Source: Callipepla californica brunnescens (Eukaryota; Chordata; Aves; Galliformes; Odontophoridae). From it: 64,000 bases of DNA. The translations under genes and the position numbers were made by a program. This document shows positions 32,401 through 44,904 of this stretch, in pieces. Location of the stretch: NCBI GenBank assembly GCA_023055505.1, contig JALIRH010000074.1, forward strand, positions 467,001-531,000, written 5' to 3'. How positions within the stretch are numbered: position 1 is the stretch's first letter; the number at the start of each line of letters is the position of its first letter. Below the pieces are notes generated by a model. The model did not search any database, was not told where the DNA came from, and was given only the letters and a program-made list of their open reading frames with translations.

Positions 32401-35400
32401 TTTCCTTCATTGTATACAGGAAAATATATGGTTATTAGTGGGTGCTGTGGTTCCTGAGCTGCCACAAGAGAACTTTAGAGGAAGTAACCATTAAAATTCT
32501 GAGGAAGGATGTATGAGCTAGCTGTGTTCAATTCTCCTGGCTTTGAAGGTATAAAACCCTTATGATTACGGAACAAAGTCCCTAAAACATCCTAAGACTT
32601 TATAGAAGTGGTCAGAAAAGAATTGACTTCAACACTGACCTCATGAAAATGTTGTCGTGTCTGCAGAGCCATTACGTATTCCACTTAGAGTGAGGGTCCT
32701 GGCCCTTTGTTTCAAATACAAAGTGCACATTAACATCCTATTCCTAGTGCAAAAAAAGCTTCTCAATTCTTCTAATAAGTAATATCCATTGACTAAAAAT
32801 ATATGTTCATTGTTCTCAATGCTGTACCCCTTTCCTCCCCCTCTATTTGGTTTGGGACTCGTGCTAGGGATAAACTTGGCAAAATACTTTCATTAGCGTG
32901 ACTAAGAGAAACTTACAACATGTTTCATTTAAAAGGGAGCAAGATTGATACCCTTTATTAGCGAGCTGGAGCAATCTCTCCCTTTTCTTCTAAAACAGCT
33001 CCATATCTGTTTGGCTCTGGAGTGCACAATCTTGATGAATTGTGAGTTAACTTAATGGAGAGGAAAATGTGTGTAGTGCTGTGTGAGGGCAAAAGGGAGA
33101 AATACAGAATAAGAATCAATGGAAGAGAGAAGAGACTTGATGGAAAATGAAATGGCCTCTTCCCAAAAAAGTTGATGAAGAGAAAATAAACAGACTGGCA
33201 AGCAGGCTCAGAGAGGGAATAAGAGAAACAAGACAGTCATTAAGGTGAGAAATGGATCGCAGGCATAATGTATAGATTTTGATTTGGAAGAGCAGAAAGC
33301 GTGGGAATACTTGGATCACGGGCTTTGGTTCTGGCCCAGCTTTGCTCAAATTAAATAAGAGAAGTTCAAAACAGCAGGAAAGGTGAAAAAATTCTCTTCC
33401 CCTTAAGCATAGGATCTGAAATGGACACCACTAGAAGTTTAAACTCTATTGGCAAAGTGTCAGAATACTTTTGAATGTTAGTGTATTTAACGTGGTTTCT
33501 GTTTCCAAAGCAATTGCCTACGAACAAATGTTTTTGTTTTTTTTTTTTCCCCCTAACCCTATAGATTTCTGCAACCTGGGTTTGTTCAGAGTTATCTTCT
33601 ATTACTTAACTTAATCCGTGTTACTACTCCTGCCAGGGCTGTAGTGACAGTCCAGACTCTCCTGATAGCTTATTAACCAATCTAATTTCACAAAATCTAC
33701 TGCTGCTAATACACAGGCCAGAAAAGACCCTGCTTGGCTTTTAGAGGTAGGCAATTTCCAGGAGTGGCTGCTGGGATCAGAGGGGGAACACATGAAAACT
33801 GAACTGGCTTGAGGAGGAAATTGCAGAGAGATGGAGCAAGAAAGCAGGACTCTAAATACCAATGTGCTTTCATGGTGTTCCAGGGGAATTTTCTTCATAT
33901 GATAATGTATAGAATATAAAAATCCATCCCAAATTTTTAGATGCAATAAATCAGCATCAGGTTCCTTTTACTGACTGGCGTACAAGACTGTTGCATCAGT
34001 AGGGTGGTGCATGTGTTTCACAGAACCTGAATATTTGGTTTTTGAGATGATAAGCGAGGACTCTGGAGGATAAAGACACGTGTTGCTGTGTACGCAGCAG
34101 CTGTACTGAGGAACAGTTATGGAAATCCTAAACACAGATTGATGCCTGTGTTACTCCCTTTCATCAGAGTACCAGCAGTAACTCTGTAAGTGTGTGCGTA
34201 TATAACTGCATAAACATTTAACAAACTCTAAGAAATTTGGTAAGAAAGAAACAGGACACAAAATAACTAACAGAAGGTAGAGAGAGAAAAGAGAGAAAAA
34301 CAGAAAAAAGGCAGTTCCCCACCCTTCCTCCACCCACTCCCGAAGGAGATGAAAGGGGACTAAATTTTTAAAGATAGTCTTGGATAAAAGACTAAAATAT
34401 TTATATCACCTTTTTAACCTGAATTTTATAGCAATGAAGTTTAACATGTATCTTCTATTACCTTTATCAAGTTTATGAGTAGCTCTCATTTATGACTCCC
34501 TTAAATATGTATAAGACAGTTTTACTTATCTTGTTTACATGGGTTTTCTCTTTGGGCATTTGTCTCCATCACCGCATAGCATGTTTATGGTAATTTACTA
34601 TAATACATGTATATCAGAGGCAGTTTAAATGACACTTAGCCTTGAATATATTTGAGATTTTTTTTCCTTTTAGCCAGTAGGAAGTCAAAAGATATATGAA
34701 AAGCTATTAATTTTCAAATGATGGTAACATAAACAATATTAAAATTTGTATTTGCCTTTGGAACAGTGTGAGCAAGAAATACATAACAAATGGGGCATCA
34801 CACAGTTATTAAAGAAGTAAATAAGAAGTAAATTCAATCATTTCTTTTCACATGTCAAGGATAATTTGGACTGTACCTTGACGATTAGAGAGAACAAAAT
34901 GTGTCTGATGACTTGGGTTAGCTTTAATCAATGAAAGGATAACTTTGACTCCTCAATAAGCATTAGTTTTCAGGAAGCTTCCTTTCCAGGCCTGTGTGAG
35001 TACGTTGCCTTGTGCTATCCAGAGATGTCTAGGTGTGTGTGTGACAGGTGCTTGCTTTACTGCCACTGTGTCCAAGAGATCTGAACAAATTTGCTCTGTG
35101 CTAGGGGCCAGTGCCGTGCATTGCATATGTTGCGTCCGTGCAGCGAGGAAGTGTTTTGATGCTAAGGTATTTCAGTGAGTAGAAGTGGAAGAAAAAATAA
35201 ATCAAGCTGGGACCCTGTGGTTTAGATACCCAAAACTGTTGTTCCAGACTGTGCTGTCTGTTGATATCTGAGCTGGAATTGAGCATAGATGCTGCGTGGC
35301 CTGGGATGTGCTGTACTGAGTGATCTGTGTTACTTTCAGCAATGTGGAAGTCTATGCCTTCTCCTCAATATCTGTGTTTTGAGGTGAATAAACCACTGAC

Positions 35401-36300
35401 AGTTTTTTGTCTAGAATCTTGCTCATTCCTACCCCTAAATTTGGGAGTACCGTTTATATCTCTTTACAAAACACATAAAAATATCTGGGTGCAATGGAAA
35501 ATGGATTCCCTGATGCACTGTAAAAAACCTCTACATGCTTATGTGTTCTTTTGGTGCTGGAGAGCTTTTTAAAACCTGCTTGCTAATCCTAATCATTTAA
35601 AAGTTATTGCTACTAGAGAGACACTATGGAAAGCTGACAGCTGGTTCAGAAATCAAATTCTGTGGCCTCAAAAAGCTGTCAATGTTATAGAGTATGAGAA
35701 AGCCCAGCTATTTGTGACACTGGAGGTAGGAATCCTTTGGTACTGCAGAAATTTCACAAAAATCTGAACTGCTTCCCCTCCCCCCCAGTCCAGGTACCTG
35801 TGCATGCTGGCTTGCTGACAAGAGAAAAGATCACTATTAGAAATCGCTTCTCTTGAATGCGTGTTTAGAGAAAAAGCAAAATTATTTTTGCTTTTAGAAA
35901 GGGTGGGTGTAGTGTTCATAGCACTTGTACACAAATGCGTAATTGTGGAGCACTGAGATTTGCTATATAGCAAATACAGAAAGAGCCATCACTCTACTTC
36001 ACAAGTGGAAGCAAGGAATTAAATTCTTTTACAAATAAACCCAAATTGAATGATCGGGCATATGCGTTTGTATTTGCTTTCTCTTTGTTCTTTGTTCTTC
36101 CTTTAGCAATTCATTTACATGCAGACTGCTAGTGATCAGAATGCAGAGCTCCCGTACAGCGGAGCTGCGTGCTGGCATTGATCTAGTTGTCTGTGCCAGC
36201 TCAGTGGTGCAAGATTTACTTTAATTTCCTCTTCCCTTTGTTCTTTTGACTCTGTGCTTTAAATAAAGACTTTTATTACCTCTAGAAATCTTGAGCAGTC

Positions 36301-36346
36301 ATAGCTATTTATACAAAACAACTATGACTATTTATACTAAATAACC
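36301..36346 (+). repeat. Imperfect 23-bp tandem duplication
   Basis: Two adjacent 23-bp units share CTATTTATAC and agree at 18 of 23 positions. The level of difference suggests an older duplication. Confidence 0.7.
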
Positions 36347-36349
36347 ATA

Positions 36350-39300
36350 ACCCATTTATCTGTGATAGCTAATTACAGATCTCCCAATTTGGTGGGTCCC
36401 ATTCTTAGATATGTCCGAGTTTCCCAGTGCTGCTAGGTTTGGGGAAAGAGAGTGAGCGTTTTGAGGCTCTCAGAGTGTGTAGCTGCAGGCTGTGTCGTTC
36501 TGGGAAGAAACATCTGATGCAGCTTTGATGAAAAGTCCCAAAACGGAATAAAGAAGGACCAGGGATATTTGTTTTCCACTTAAGTAACTGAGTTGATCAT
36601 GACTGGAGAGGAAGTACATGGAAAGGCCCTAGGAAATGGTGTAGCGTTCATGGCTTGGCCATCCTTATTTCTATTGCTAATAATGTAGGGCAGGCAAATA
36701 ATACACAGTAAAAAATATCTTTAAGTGTCCCTTATACCAAGAGAAATAGAGTAGAGGCTGTCTTTTACTTATTTTCCTTGCCAAGAACAAAACAGATTCC
36801 TCTGTGAAGGAGGGAGATTTAATAAGTGCTGCTATAGTTGGAATGTGTTTGGTATGTGCTTTTCTCTCTGAACTGTAATTGCATAACTGTGCAGTGGTGC
36901 AATGTGTATTTACATGGAGTGATACAGGGTCAGGGGTTTCAGCCACTTCTGCTTTCAGGATGGCTTTTGTTAGTGAATTTCTTAGGGTGATATCCTGTTA
37001 AGAAATTGGGAGAACGCATTAGATTCCATTCTTTAACTTTTTATGTAACTCACATACATTTTCTACAAGAGCTGCGTACGGCGGTTGCATTAATTTCCCA
37101 AGTACATTTTTTACTGATTATTTTCAAGGCTCCCTTCAATAAAATCTCACGTAGGAAAAATGTAGAGAACGTTCTTCACTTTTCTTTTTGTTTTCTTTAT
37201 CCAAAGTTATCTGTAATCCTTGGTTATCTTTGTGCTTCTGCCATTTTGTTGCATCCCCACTGTCCTTTACACTGAGATGCTAAACCTGCATCTCCTCACA
37301 CAGCAATGCTCTCCTCGCAGTGTGTAGACCTGGCTTCCATTATGCTGCAGCATTACAACCGGTGTTTAGCTGTGATAGCTGGTTAGGCAGCAGTTCCCCT
37401 TGCTCCAGGATCTAATGATGATGTAATGGACCATGACCGGAGTTGTGTGTCTTGGTGTTGTGATGCAGGTGAGCACAGCAAGGAAGATTATCTGCTAGGC
37501 AGAGTCTGGAGCAAAGGAGGACGAATGCTGCTTTTAATGAAGAAACTGAGCAGAATTACAAGCAGCAGATTAATTACTTTCCCAAAAGGAAAATGTGCTT
37601 AGCTTCAAACTGGTTGTTCCAGTGAGCCTTGTATTGTATAACACTCACCTGAGACAGAGGCTGACAGGCTGTCCCAACCTTTAATTGACTAATTAATAGT
37701 TATTAATTAGTATTCCCTGCAGTTGTAATCTCAACCATGAGTTAATTGATTCTGATGGGGAATTAAATGTCCCATGTCAGAGATGAGTGCCCATAACAGC
37801 ATCTGAGGCAGTTATTTAGTGTAACAGACTGAAACAAACCTGTTTTATGTGTGTGTGTACACTGATATCAAATTGTGCAAACTCTTGGTTTTGTTTATTT
37901 AAACCTATTGCTCTGTGCCTGTTGGATAATGTGGTCTGTAAACACTTAATGGAGACGTTTAACTCTTATGTAATAGCAAGGGAGGAGGGGAAATGCTATT
38001 TTCAACTCCTTTGCTCTGATACAGGATCTGTTTCTCTCCAAAACCCATTGGAAAAACATCTGCCTTTCTAGCTCACTTCTGTCGTGAGTTAAAATCTTCT
38101 GGCAATAAGAGCTAGCTGCTGGATTTGGTAGTCGAGTGCTCTAGCACTGACAGACTGCACTATTTCATAGCAGCATAAATATCATTGCGTTTATTACGTT
38201 CATTAGGTTAAGAGATTTTGGAAAATAGCTTCTAATGGGCAACATGACTTGACAGGCAGGTGCAGCTGACAGAACAAGTATTAGTTTTCCTGTTTAATTT
38301 ACACAGTTTTCTGTTGCTGAGCCCTCTGTCAGCCAGCAGCAGAGGGATGGCACTGCCTGTGGTTTGCTGTTGCTGTGCTGCCTGAGTCCTCTTGTGGTGC
38401 ACTAGAACTTCTGAAGCCGAAGGAAGCCTCCCTGAAGGCTTTTCAATCAAGTTATTTGTTAACTGCTCATTAAATTCAAGCTGTACGCTTTTATTTATAT
38501 AAATATATAAAGCTGATGTTTGTATCTCTCAGCTTTGTGGTATTGTAAGAGCTCCTGGCATATCCGTATCCTCTGGTTTAAAGTAGAAACATGGCAAATA
38601 TATACTTATATGTAAATAGGAAATATTCAAACTCTGGGGCAGTGTGGATGGTTGTCATACTCTAGGCAATGTACAGACAATGCAGGATGAGCCCTGACGC
38701 AGTCAGTGCTGATGGGTTTTTGCCAAGCAGTAGAACCAAGATGCCACCACTGGGGTGCACACAAGGAATATCTGCTAAGCTGGTGCTCCAAAGGGATATG
38801 TGCTTGGATGTGGAGCTCCGTGGCTGCTGCTGTTGTCTGGATTCCCAGACTTCTCATGAGCGTTGTGAATGGTAAGCCCGGAATTGGAATTGTGTAGCCT
38901 GTCACAAAGAGCGCCAACAAAACCTTTCTGTCACCCAACCACGGAGTATTTTATATTGCTTAATTTCCTTGGTTATTGATTGGGATTCTTGATGGAGGAC
39001 AGTTTGATCTCCTTTAACACGATGATTGAGAGATGAATAGGAAGGTGAGAGAAACTGATAAATGGTGCTGATTTTAACACTTCGGGCTAAACCACAGAAC
39101 TCCTAATTTCCATTTAAAAGGAAGAGAATTGCCCTGCAGGTGACAAACGGGATGCTAAATTATTTTGAAAAATTTAGGTGTCAGGCAAAGATGGGAAAGA
39201 TTTATATGTTAATGAGATCCTCAGCACCTTAGAGTGGTGATGGCAGAAAAATAGATGCACCCATCTGCACCTTCAGATGTTATCACCTAAGTCGAAATGG

Positions 39301-42300
39301 TCCCCTGCTTTTCTGGGACAAAAATATAAATGAATAAACATCTGTGGTTGGGCAGATTGCCCACAAACAAACGTCACATTACTTTCAAAGCCTTTCTCTG
39401 GGACGTGCTGTCCCACCTGGCCTGACAGTGCAGCAGTTTGAGATGTATCCTCTGCCTGCTGTAGCATGGGTGTGGGTTTGGGTGCCCACAGCTAAGGCTG
39501 GAGCACTGGGGAGGGTGCTGGCTTCTGTGAGCTTGAAAAGAAGTGACAGAGACCAGGAGCGTTTCTGATGGGACATGACACACGCAGCTGAGCCCAGCTC
39601 AGTGCAGCTCTGAGCAAATACTTGCAGAAATCACTGTAACTGAGTTTCAGGAGAATACTGATCTGGTTGGACTTTACTTTAGGCCTTAAACTATATATAT
39701 ATGGTTTATATATAAACGTGTGTGTGTGTGTATTTCTCTGCATAGCTTACATACATGTAATGAAACGGAATATAGCTATTACTGTTTATTGTTTCATATA
39801 GTTTAATTTCTTTTTTATTTTTATTTTTTTCTCAACTTGATAATCTTTGGAATGAACCAGGTTTTACAATGAAACAGTACGTATCTTTTCTCGAGATGTA
39901 CCTCGTCCTGATGCACCCCATCAAGGGAACGTATAAAATAGTTGCATTTAGTAAGTTTATTACATTTCTGACTCCAACTTACTTCGGTAAACTTTGAATT
40001 AAACTGAGGGTGGTGACAGAAGCTAAAAGCAGTGCAGCACTCAGCTGTCATCCTTGCACTGAAAAATATTTTACAGGAAGAATTCAATAGACGTGGCAAT
40101 AGCTTTTTTTCCCTTTGTGTTAATATGCGAGAGCCTAATAAGCTTGCTAAACATTTCTGCTGAATTATCCGCTATAGCTAATTCCGCCTAGGCAGAGCGT
40201 TTGGGCCTGTGGTGAAGCCCTTAGAAGATGTCAAGCATTTTATAAATCAGATCATTGTCCTTGGTCAGTAAAAGCCACGGAGATCCAGTCTCTGGGCAGA
40301 TTGCACTCTTCAATTGAGACGTTAAACTTTGTTTCTTTTCAGAAGCTGTATGAGTCAGCTCCAGGCAAATCTGAACATTACAGCGGAACTAAAACAAACA
40401 TAAAGTGGAACCAATCCTAAATATATTTGCATCTAGATTTTGGCAGTCATTGTTATGGCTTTCTGTATTTTATGTGCCTTTTTCATTTCCCTGTGAAATA
40501 TTTTTTGGTAAACTGATAAGGATTTTAAACCACTTTAAGTTGTTGACTCTTCCACTTATGCTAATGATATGTCTTGCTCCACCACTTCAATTTTAAAGAG
40601 AGAATGACTTAAAGCTTTGCTTCTGCATTAACCCAGGCATCTGCTAGCAAGAATTTGTGCTCTTGAGATTGCAAAACAGTTAAAAAAATAAGAAGGAAGC
40701 AAAGATTTTTTTCTTAAAATGCAAAGATGGGAAAACGTAGACAGAGGTTTTTGGGGTGACCTAAAAACTTCTGAGATTGAAGCCTCATATTTAACTTCAC
40801 TGTAAGCAGGAAAGAGGCGTAGCTAAAAACAAAATCCCATCCCATTCATGTGCAACTTTATACTATAAAAGAGCAAATAGGAGTAGATGGAATTTATGTG
40901 CATGGGAACGTAGGTTCTCAATCAGTGTGAGTTAAGCTTAAGCATTGCTCTTGTCCTCCTCCTTGTTTAGCTACCCCGACAGCAGGGACAGCAAACTCAG
41001 CTCATAAAAGGTCTTAGTTTGAAGTGACACTAAACTGAGACTAACCTTAGAGCTGGCACAGAGCTGGTATTCTATTCTGCTCTTACTGATAAATTTAAAT
41101 GTACTGGAATATTTCAAATTAACAAAGAGTTTATTGGTCCAGTTTATTAGACTGACTTTGGCAGTGACATTACTGCACATAATGTACATTATTGTTAATG
41201 TTTCTTTTTTGTTGCATCTTTTCCTTTTAAACTCTGGTATCTAGAAGATGGCATGGAGCTAATACAAAGAAAATGGTTATAATGTCCTCTGCTCCGTATC
41301 CTTCAAAGTAAAGGTACATCAGCCTTTTTGGTTTAAATGAGCTCTTGGTAGAGATGGGAGTATTTTGCAATTGTTATGAAAAAATGCATAAAGAGCACTT
41401 TGATTTGGTCATCTGAGTAGGTACATAAAGTCCCAAATCCACTTCTCTTGTGATGATGAAGTGGTTTCACGCTTGGTGGTGTGTTCTTACAGCTTTTCAA
41501 GGGCAAGGTTAATTAAGAGTGCCATGTGTTCAGGTACTCAGTTAGGAATTCTATTTATTCTTCCTTCACCTTTTAGAAATAAGTTTACACATGATTATAG
41601 AAATGGTAATAATGGATATACTATTAAAATCTAGGCTTTTTTTTAATTTTTTTTTTTAGAACAAATGAAAAAGCCTCCCCAAACTATATATAATAGCTGA
41701 ATCATTTGTCATCAGTTATTTTTTGTGTTCCAAGATGGAAGACATGCAGTTTTTTAGTTAATGTTTTAGATCAGCTCTTCAGTCTGGCAAGCATTAGATG
41801 CACAAGTTGTATCTATGGTAAGTAGCCTTGTTTGACAATTGGATGTGTTTGCATAAGTAAAGTTACTTATGCTTGCCTATGTGCAGGCTAAGTAAAACAT
41901 ACAAGTGTGGTATATTTATAACAAGGTCATTGCAGAGGTACCTGGTTAGCATGGAAAGAAGTTATTTCTCTAACTAAGAGAGCAGAAGGGAGCAAAGGTG
42001 TTTACTGACTAGATAATCAATGACAAAGTTTTAAGCAAATATTTTGATACAATCCTGTCACTAGAAATGGGTGAGCTGTTAACTGGGAAAGTTTAAATGC
42101 AATAATAAACAAATAGGAGTTGCAGCTCCAAAGTTTTGCTTGGTTACAACAAGCCTTTGCAAAAGGACTTGGAAGATACTTGTCTAAATACCTCAGTTTG
42201 CTGTCAAAGAAGCTACAGAATGTTGAGCTTTTACTGCACTGTTCTCAAGATTCCTTTTATGATGAGAACTGTCAATGGAGACCCCATATTGTTCATCACT

Positions 42301-44335
42301 GAATACCTGCTAGGAGATGGTAGACACATATACCATAATCGTAATAATAAAAGCCCAGAGGTGCTTGATCTAACTATGTGTAAGAGAATATTAAAATACC
42401 TTTGCTATGAGTCTCTCTAATTATAATACAGACGACACAGTTTCTTGCCATTAATAAGAGCATCTCTGAATAAAACTATTGCAAAGGTATAGTATGATCT
42501 TTATCACCAGGCCTTTTTATACCAGTCCTCCAATATCACCAGCCAAGGCTAAATGTAGGTTACTATTTTGCAATATAGATTCCTTTACGCCGCTTGAAAA
42601 GTGCAAAAAAGCTGATATAAATGATAATACAAGTCTAATGTATTTTGTTCTCTCATATCAAGGAAGCTTTCTGTGCAATAGAAAAAGTTCTTTATGGACA
42701 GGAAAGCTTTAATAATAAAGATCGCTCTATTTTGGTGCAAATTTATTACTTTTTGACATGTTAATTATATTCTGCCCCATAAAGTGATGATTGGTAGTGT
42801 CAGGATTCCTAATCTGTGTCCGTAAAATACATTTTCCTGTTTTTTTTTTTCCCCTCATTTTCATTTTTGTGGAAAATTCATTCATGTAGTCAGACATCAT
42901 ATCGCAGAGAGGGGCATCCATCCGCACTTCCCTCTGCAGGAGGTGACAATACAGTGGAAACCTTAAAAAATGACTCAGCTTCCAAAAGGTTTAAGGGGAG
43001 CAGACTGAAACTGTGCCCTGTCCTTGTTTTGGTGGTGTGGAGGATGAGATGTACTGTACAAAGTCATCAGAAATGTTGTTTAAGTGTTAGTGCTATTAGG
43101 CACTAGTTCAACCGTGTCTGGTGTTCTGCTTTATGCCCCAGTGAAAAGTCCTTTACATCCATGAGAATGCTTTCTGAGCAAGGGGAGAACAATAAAAATG
43201 AGCCTATTAGTTTCTAAGAGGCCTTATTCCCACGCAATTAAAGATTTTTAAAGAATTTGGCTTGTTCCTATGAAAAACTGTTCTACTGAAGTTTTGCAGA
43301 TCAAATGTACCGGTCTACAGCTGTACAAATTCTCTTTCACAGAGCATGAATGCTGCAATTTGCTAATGTACGTTTTGCTTTTCATGATATTCACAAAACC
43401 AGTTTACGGTTCAGAACATTCACAAAGCTGCCATTTTTAAACTTTGCTTCTGAATACATAGCATGATTTTTCCCACTTTTTAATGCAGTTTTTTTTTTAA
43501 TGTGTCTTTTATGTAAACAGAGCACTCAAATCTAGCAAAAGTTTGAAGGAACGATCCAAATGCCTGAGCTCCCTGGACAGAATGCCACTCACTCTTTTCT
43601 TTTTAAAAATTCAGTATTTTTGGACATCCACGAGGATGCATTTATATCCTTTATATCCTCTTGGTTTATGCATGTTTTAATACACTTAGTCGGGTGAATG
43701 AGGGATGTTACTGTTAATATCCTGATCTTGAGCAAGCATTGCTAATGTCTTCCCTAATTACTTGACCACTGGGTAAAATGAGTGTGATAGTCTTTGCACA
43801 GACCAATAGTTCAGTCCTGTTTTTATTTCTTTTAGTTGATTATGATTTACCAACAGAAATTCCAATTGTAGATGACCCTGTACCATGTTGTGGAAACAGC
43901 TGCAAAGGAGGGAGGGAGAGAGAATTCTCTTTTGAAAACATAGATTAAATATTTTCTGTAAACAGGAGAAGATGAGCAGTGCCTCCCTACTAATGCCCAG
44001 GAAGAGATGGTGGAGTGTTTTGCCCTTAGTGTTGCTGCTAACAGCAATAAATAACTGTTTCACCTCCTCACAGCTTATTTCTGTAGGTGCTTTGAGGCAG
44101 ATGATTAAGAGGAATGTGAGTGAATGAGAGGACAGAGTTCCAAAGCAAAGTGCTGCAATACCAGCTGCTTGGATGCCCCATTGCAGGAATTAGTGTATTG
44201 TTTTAATGATGCCAGGGCTTGGATGCATTTCTTTGAAACGCACGCTTGAACTGTTGTTTACTAAAGTGTTGCCAAGGCGTTATGCATTGGGGATATTGTT
44301 ATGGAGGGGAAAAACACATTGCCACAGATGCAGCA
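36350..44335. other. Gene-free interval
   Basis: This is AT-rich intergenic sequence with no recognised gene. A TA/TG microsatellite lies at 39691-39733. Two segments, about 40100-40370 and 43150-43450, combine high complexity with homeodomain-like words (GCTAATTCC, GCAATTAAAG, CTAATGTACG) and stand out as conserved-element candidates. This is only an impression from reading. Confidence 0.45.
39691..39733 (+). repeat. (TA)n and (TG)n microsatellite
   Basis: An interrupted (TA)n run is followed by TTTATATATAAACG and about six TG units (39718-39731). Confidence 0.85.
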
Positions 44336-44338
44336 TAG

Positions 44339-44363
44339 TTTTTATTTTATTTTATTTTATTTT
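44339..44363 (+). repeat. (TTTTA)n microsatellite
   Basis: About five uninterrupted copies of a TTTTA pentamer are present, with no adjoining retroelement recognised. Confidence 0.9.
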
Positions 44364-44689
44364 GTCTGTATTGACTCAGCACCACGGCAGCTGTTCTCTT
44401 TTCAAATAGCTTTGTTTTCCTGAGGCACAGTCTATACTTATTTCTGGAAGTTGTAGAGGAAAGTGAACAAGTAAAGGACTCCAGATGAATTTCTGAATAC
44501 GACCATTCTCACTCTGTTCAGGAGTAAATTTTACATCCGTGCATGTTTTGCAGGTGGCCTGGAAAGAAACAGAAACTTTAAGACTTGAGGTTTAAGAATG
44601 AACAGTATTCTGAAAGGATGGAGTTGCGTGTACCTTTAACTGTGTGTATGACTCAGGCCTTGAAGTGCTGTGTGCAAAGGGGAAGCGTG

Positions 44690-44800
44690 CCCATTTTACA
44701 GGTGGGGAGCAGAGGGGAGGTGTTTGGGTGCTTTGTCCAGCATTTCAGAATGTCCATGAGTAAGCTAGGGGTAGACCCAGCCTTGCCATTAGCAAGAAAT
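44690..44800 (+). mobile_element. MIR-like SINE remnant, copy A
   Basis: CCCATTTTACAGGTGGGGA, then GAGGGGAGGT, a degraded 'CTTTGTCCAGCATTTCAG' and GAGTAAGCTAGGGGTAGACC follow the MIR/CORE-SINE order (CCCATTTTACAGATGAGGAA, ACTTGCCCAAGGTCACACAG, then AGAGCTGGGATTAGAACCC). It is highly diverged, as expected of an ancient amniote element. Confidence 0.5.
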
Positions 44801-44904
44801 TGCCAAGGAGTGGTTTTGGGGTGAGATCTGCATTGTTCCTTTTCTAAGCCTGAGACCATCTGAGTAAGGTTTGTGAGGTCTGCTGTAGTGATTTGCAATC
44901 TCAC

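Larger units (their letters stand above)
27010..36290. other. Gene-free interval
   Basis: No exon, RNA gene or clear transposon was recognised in this AT-rich desert. It contains a T21 run (27683-27703), an exact 13-bp tandem duplication (29393-29418) and scattered T runs at 31542-31563 and 33535-33550. Open frames are short, at most about 153 codons, and unlike any family I know. Confidence 0.5.
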
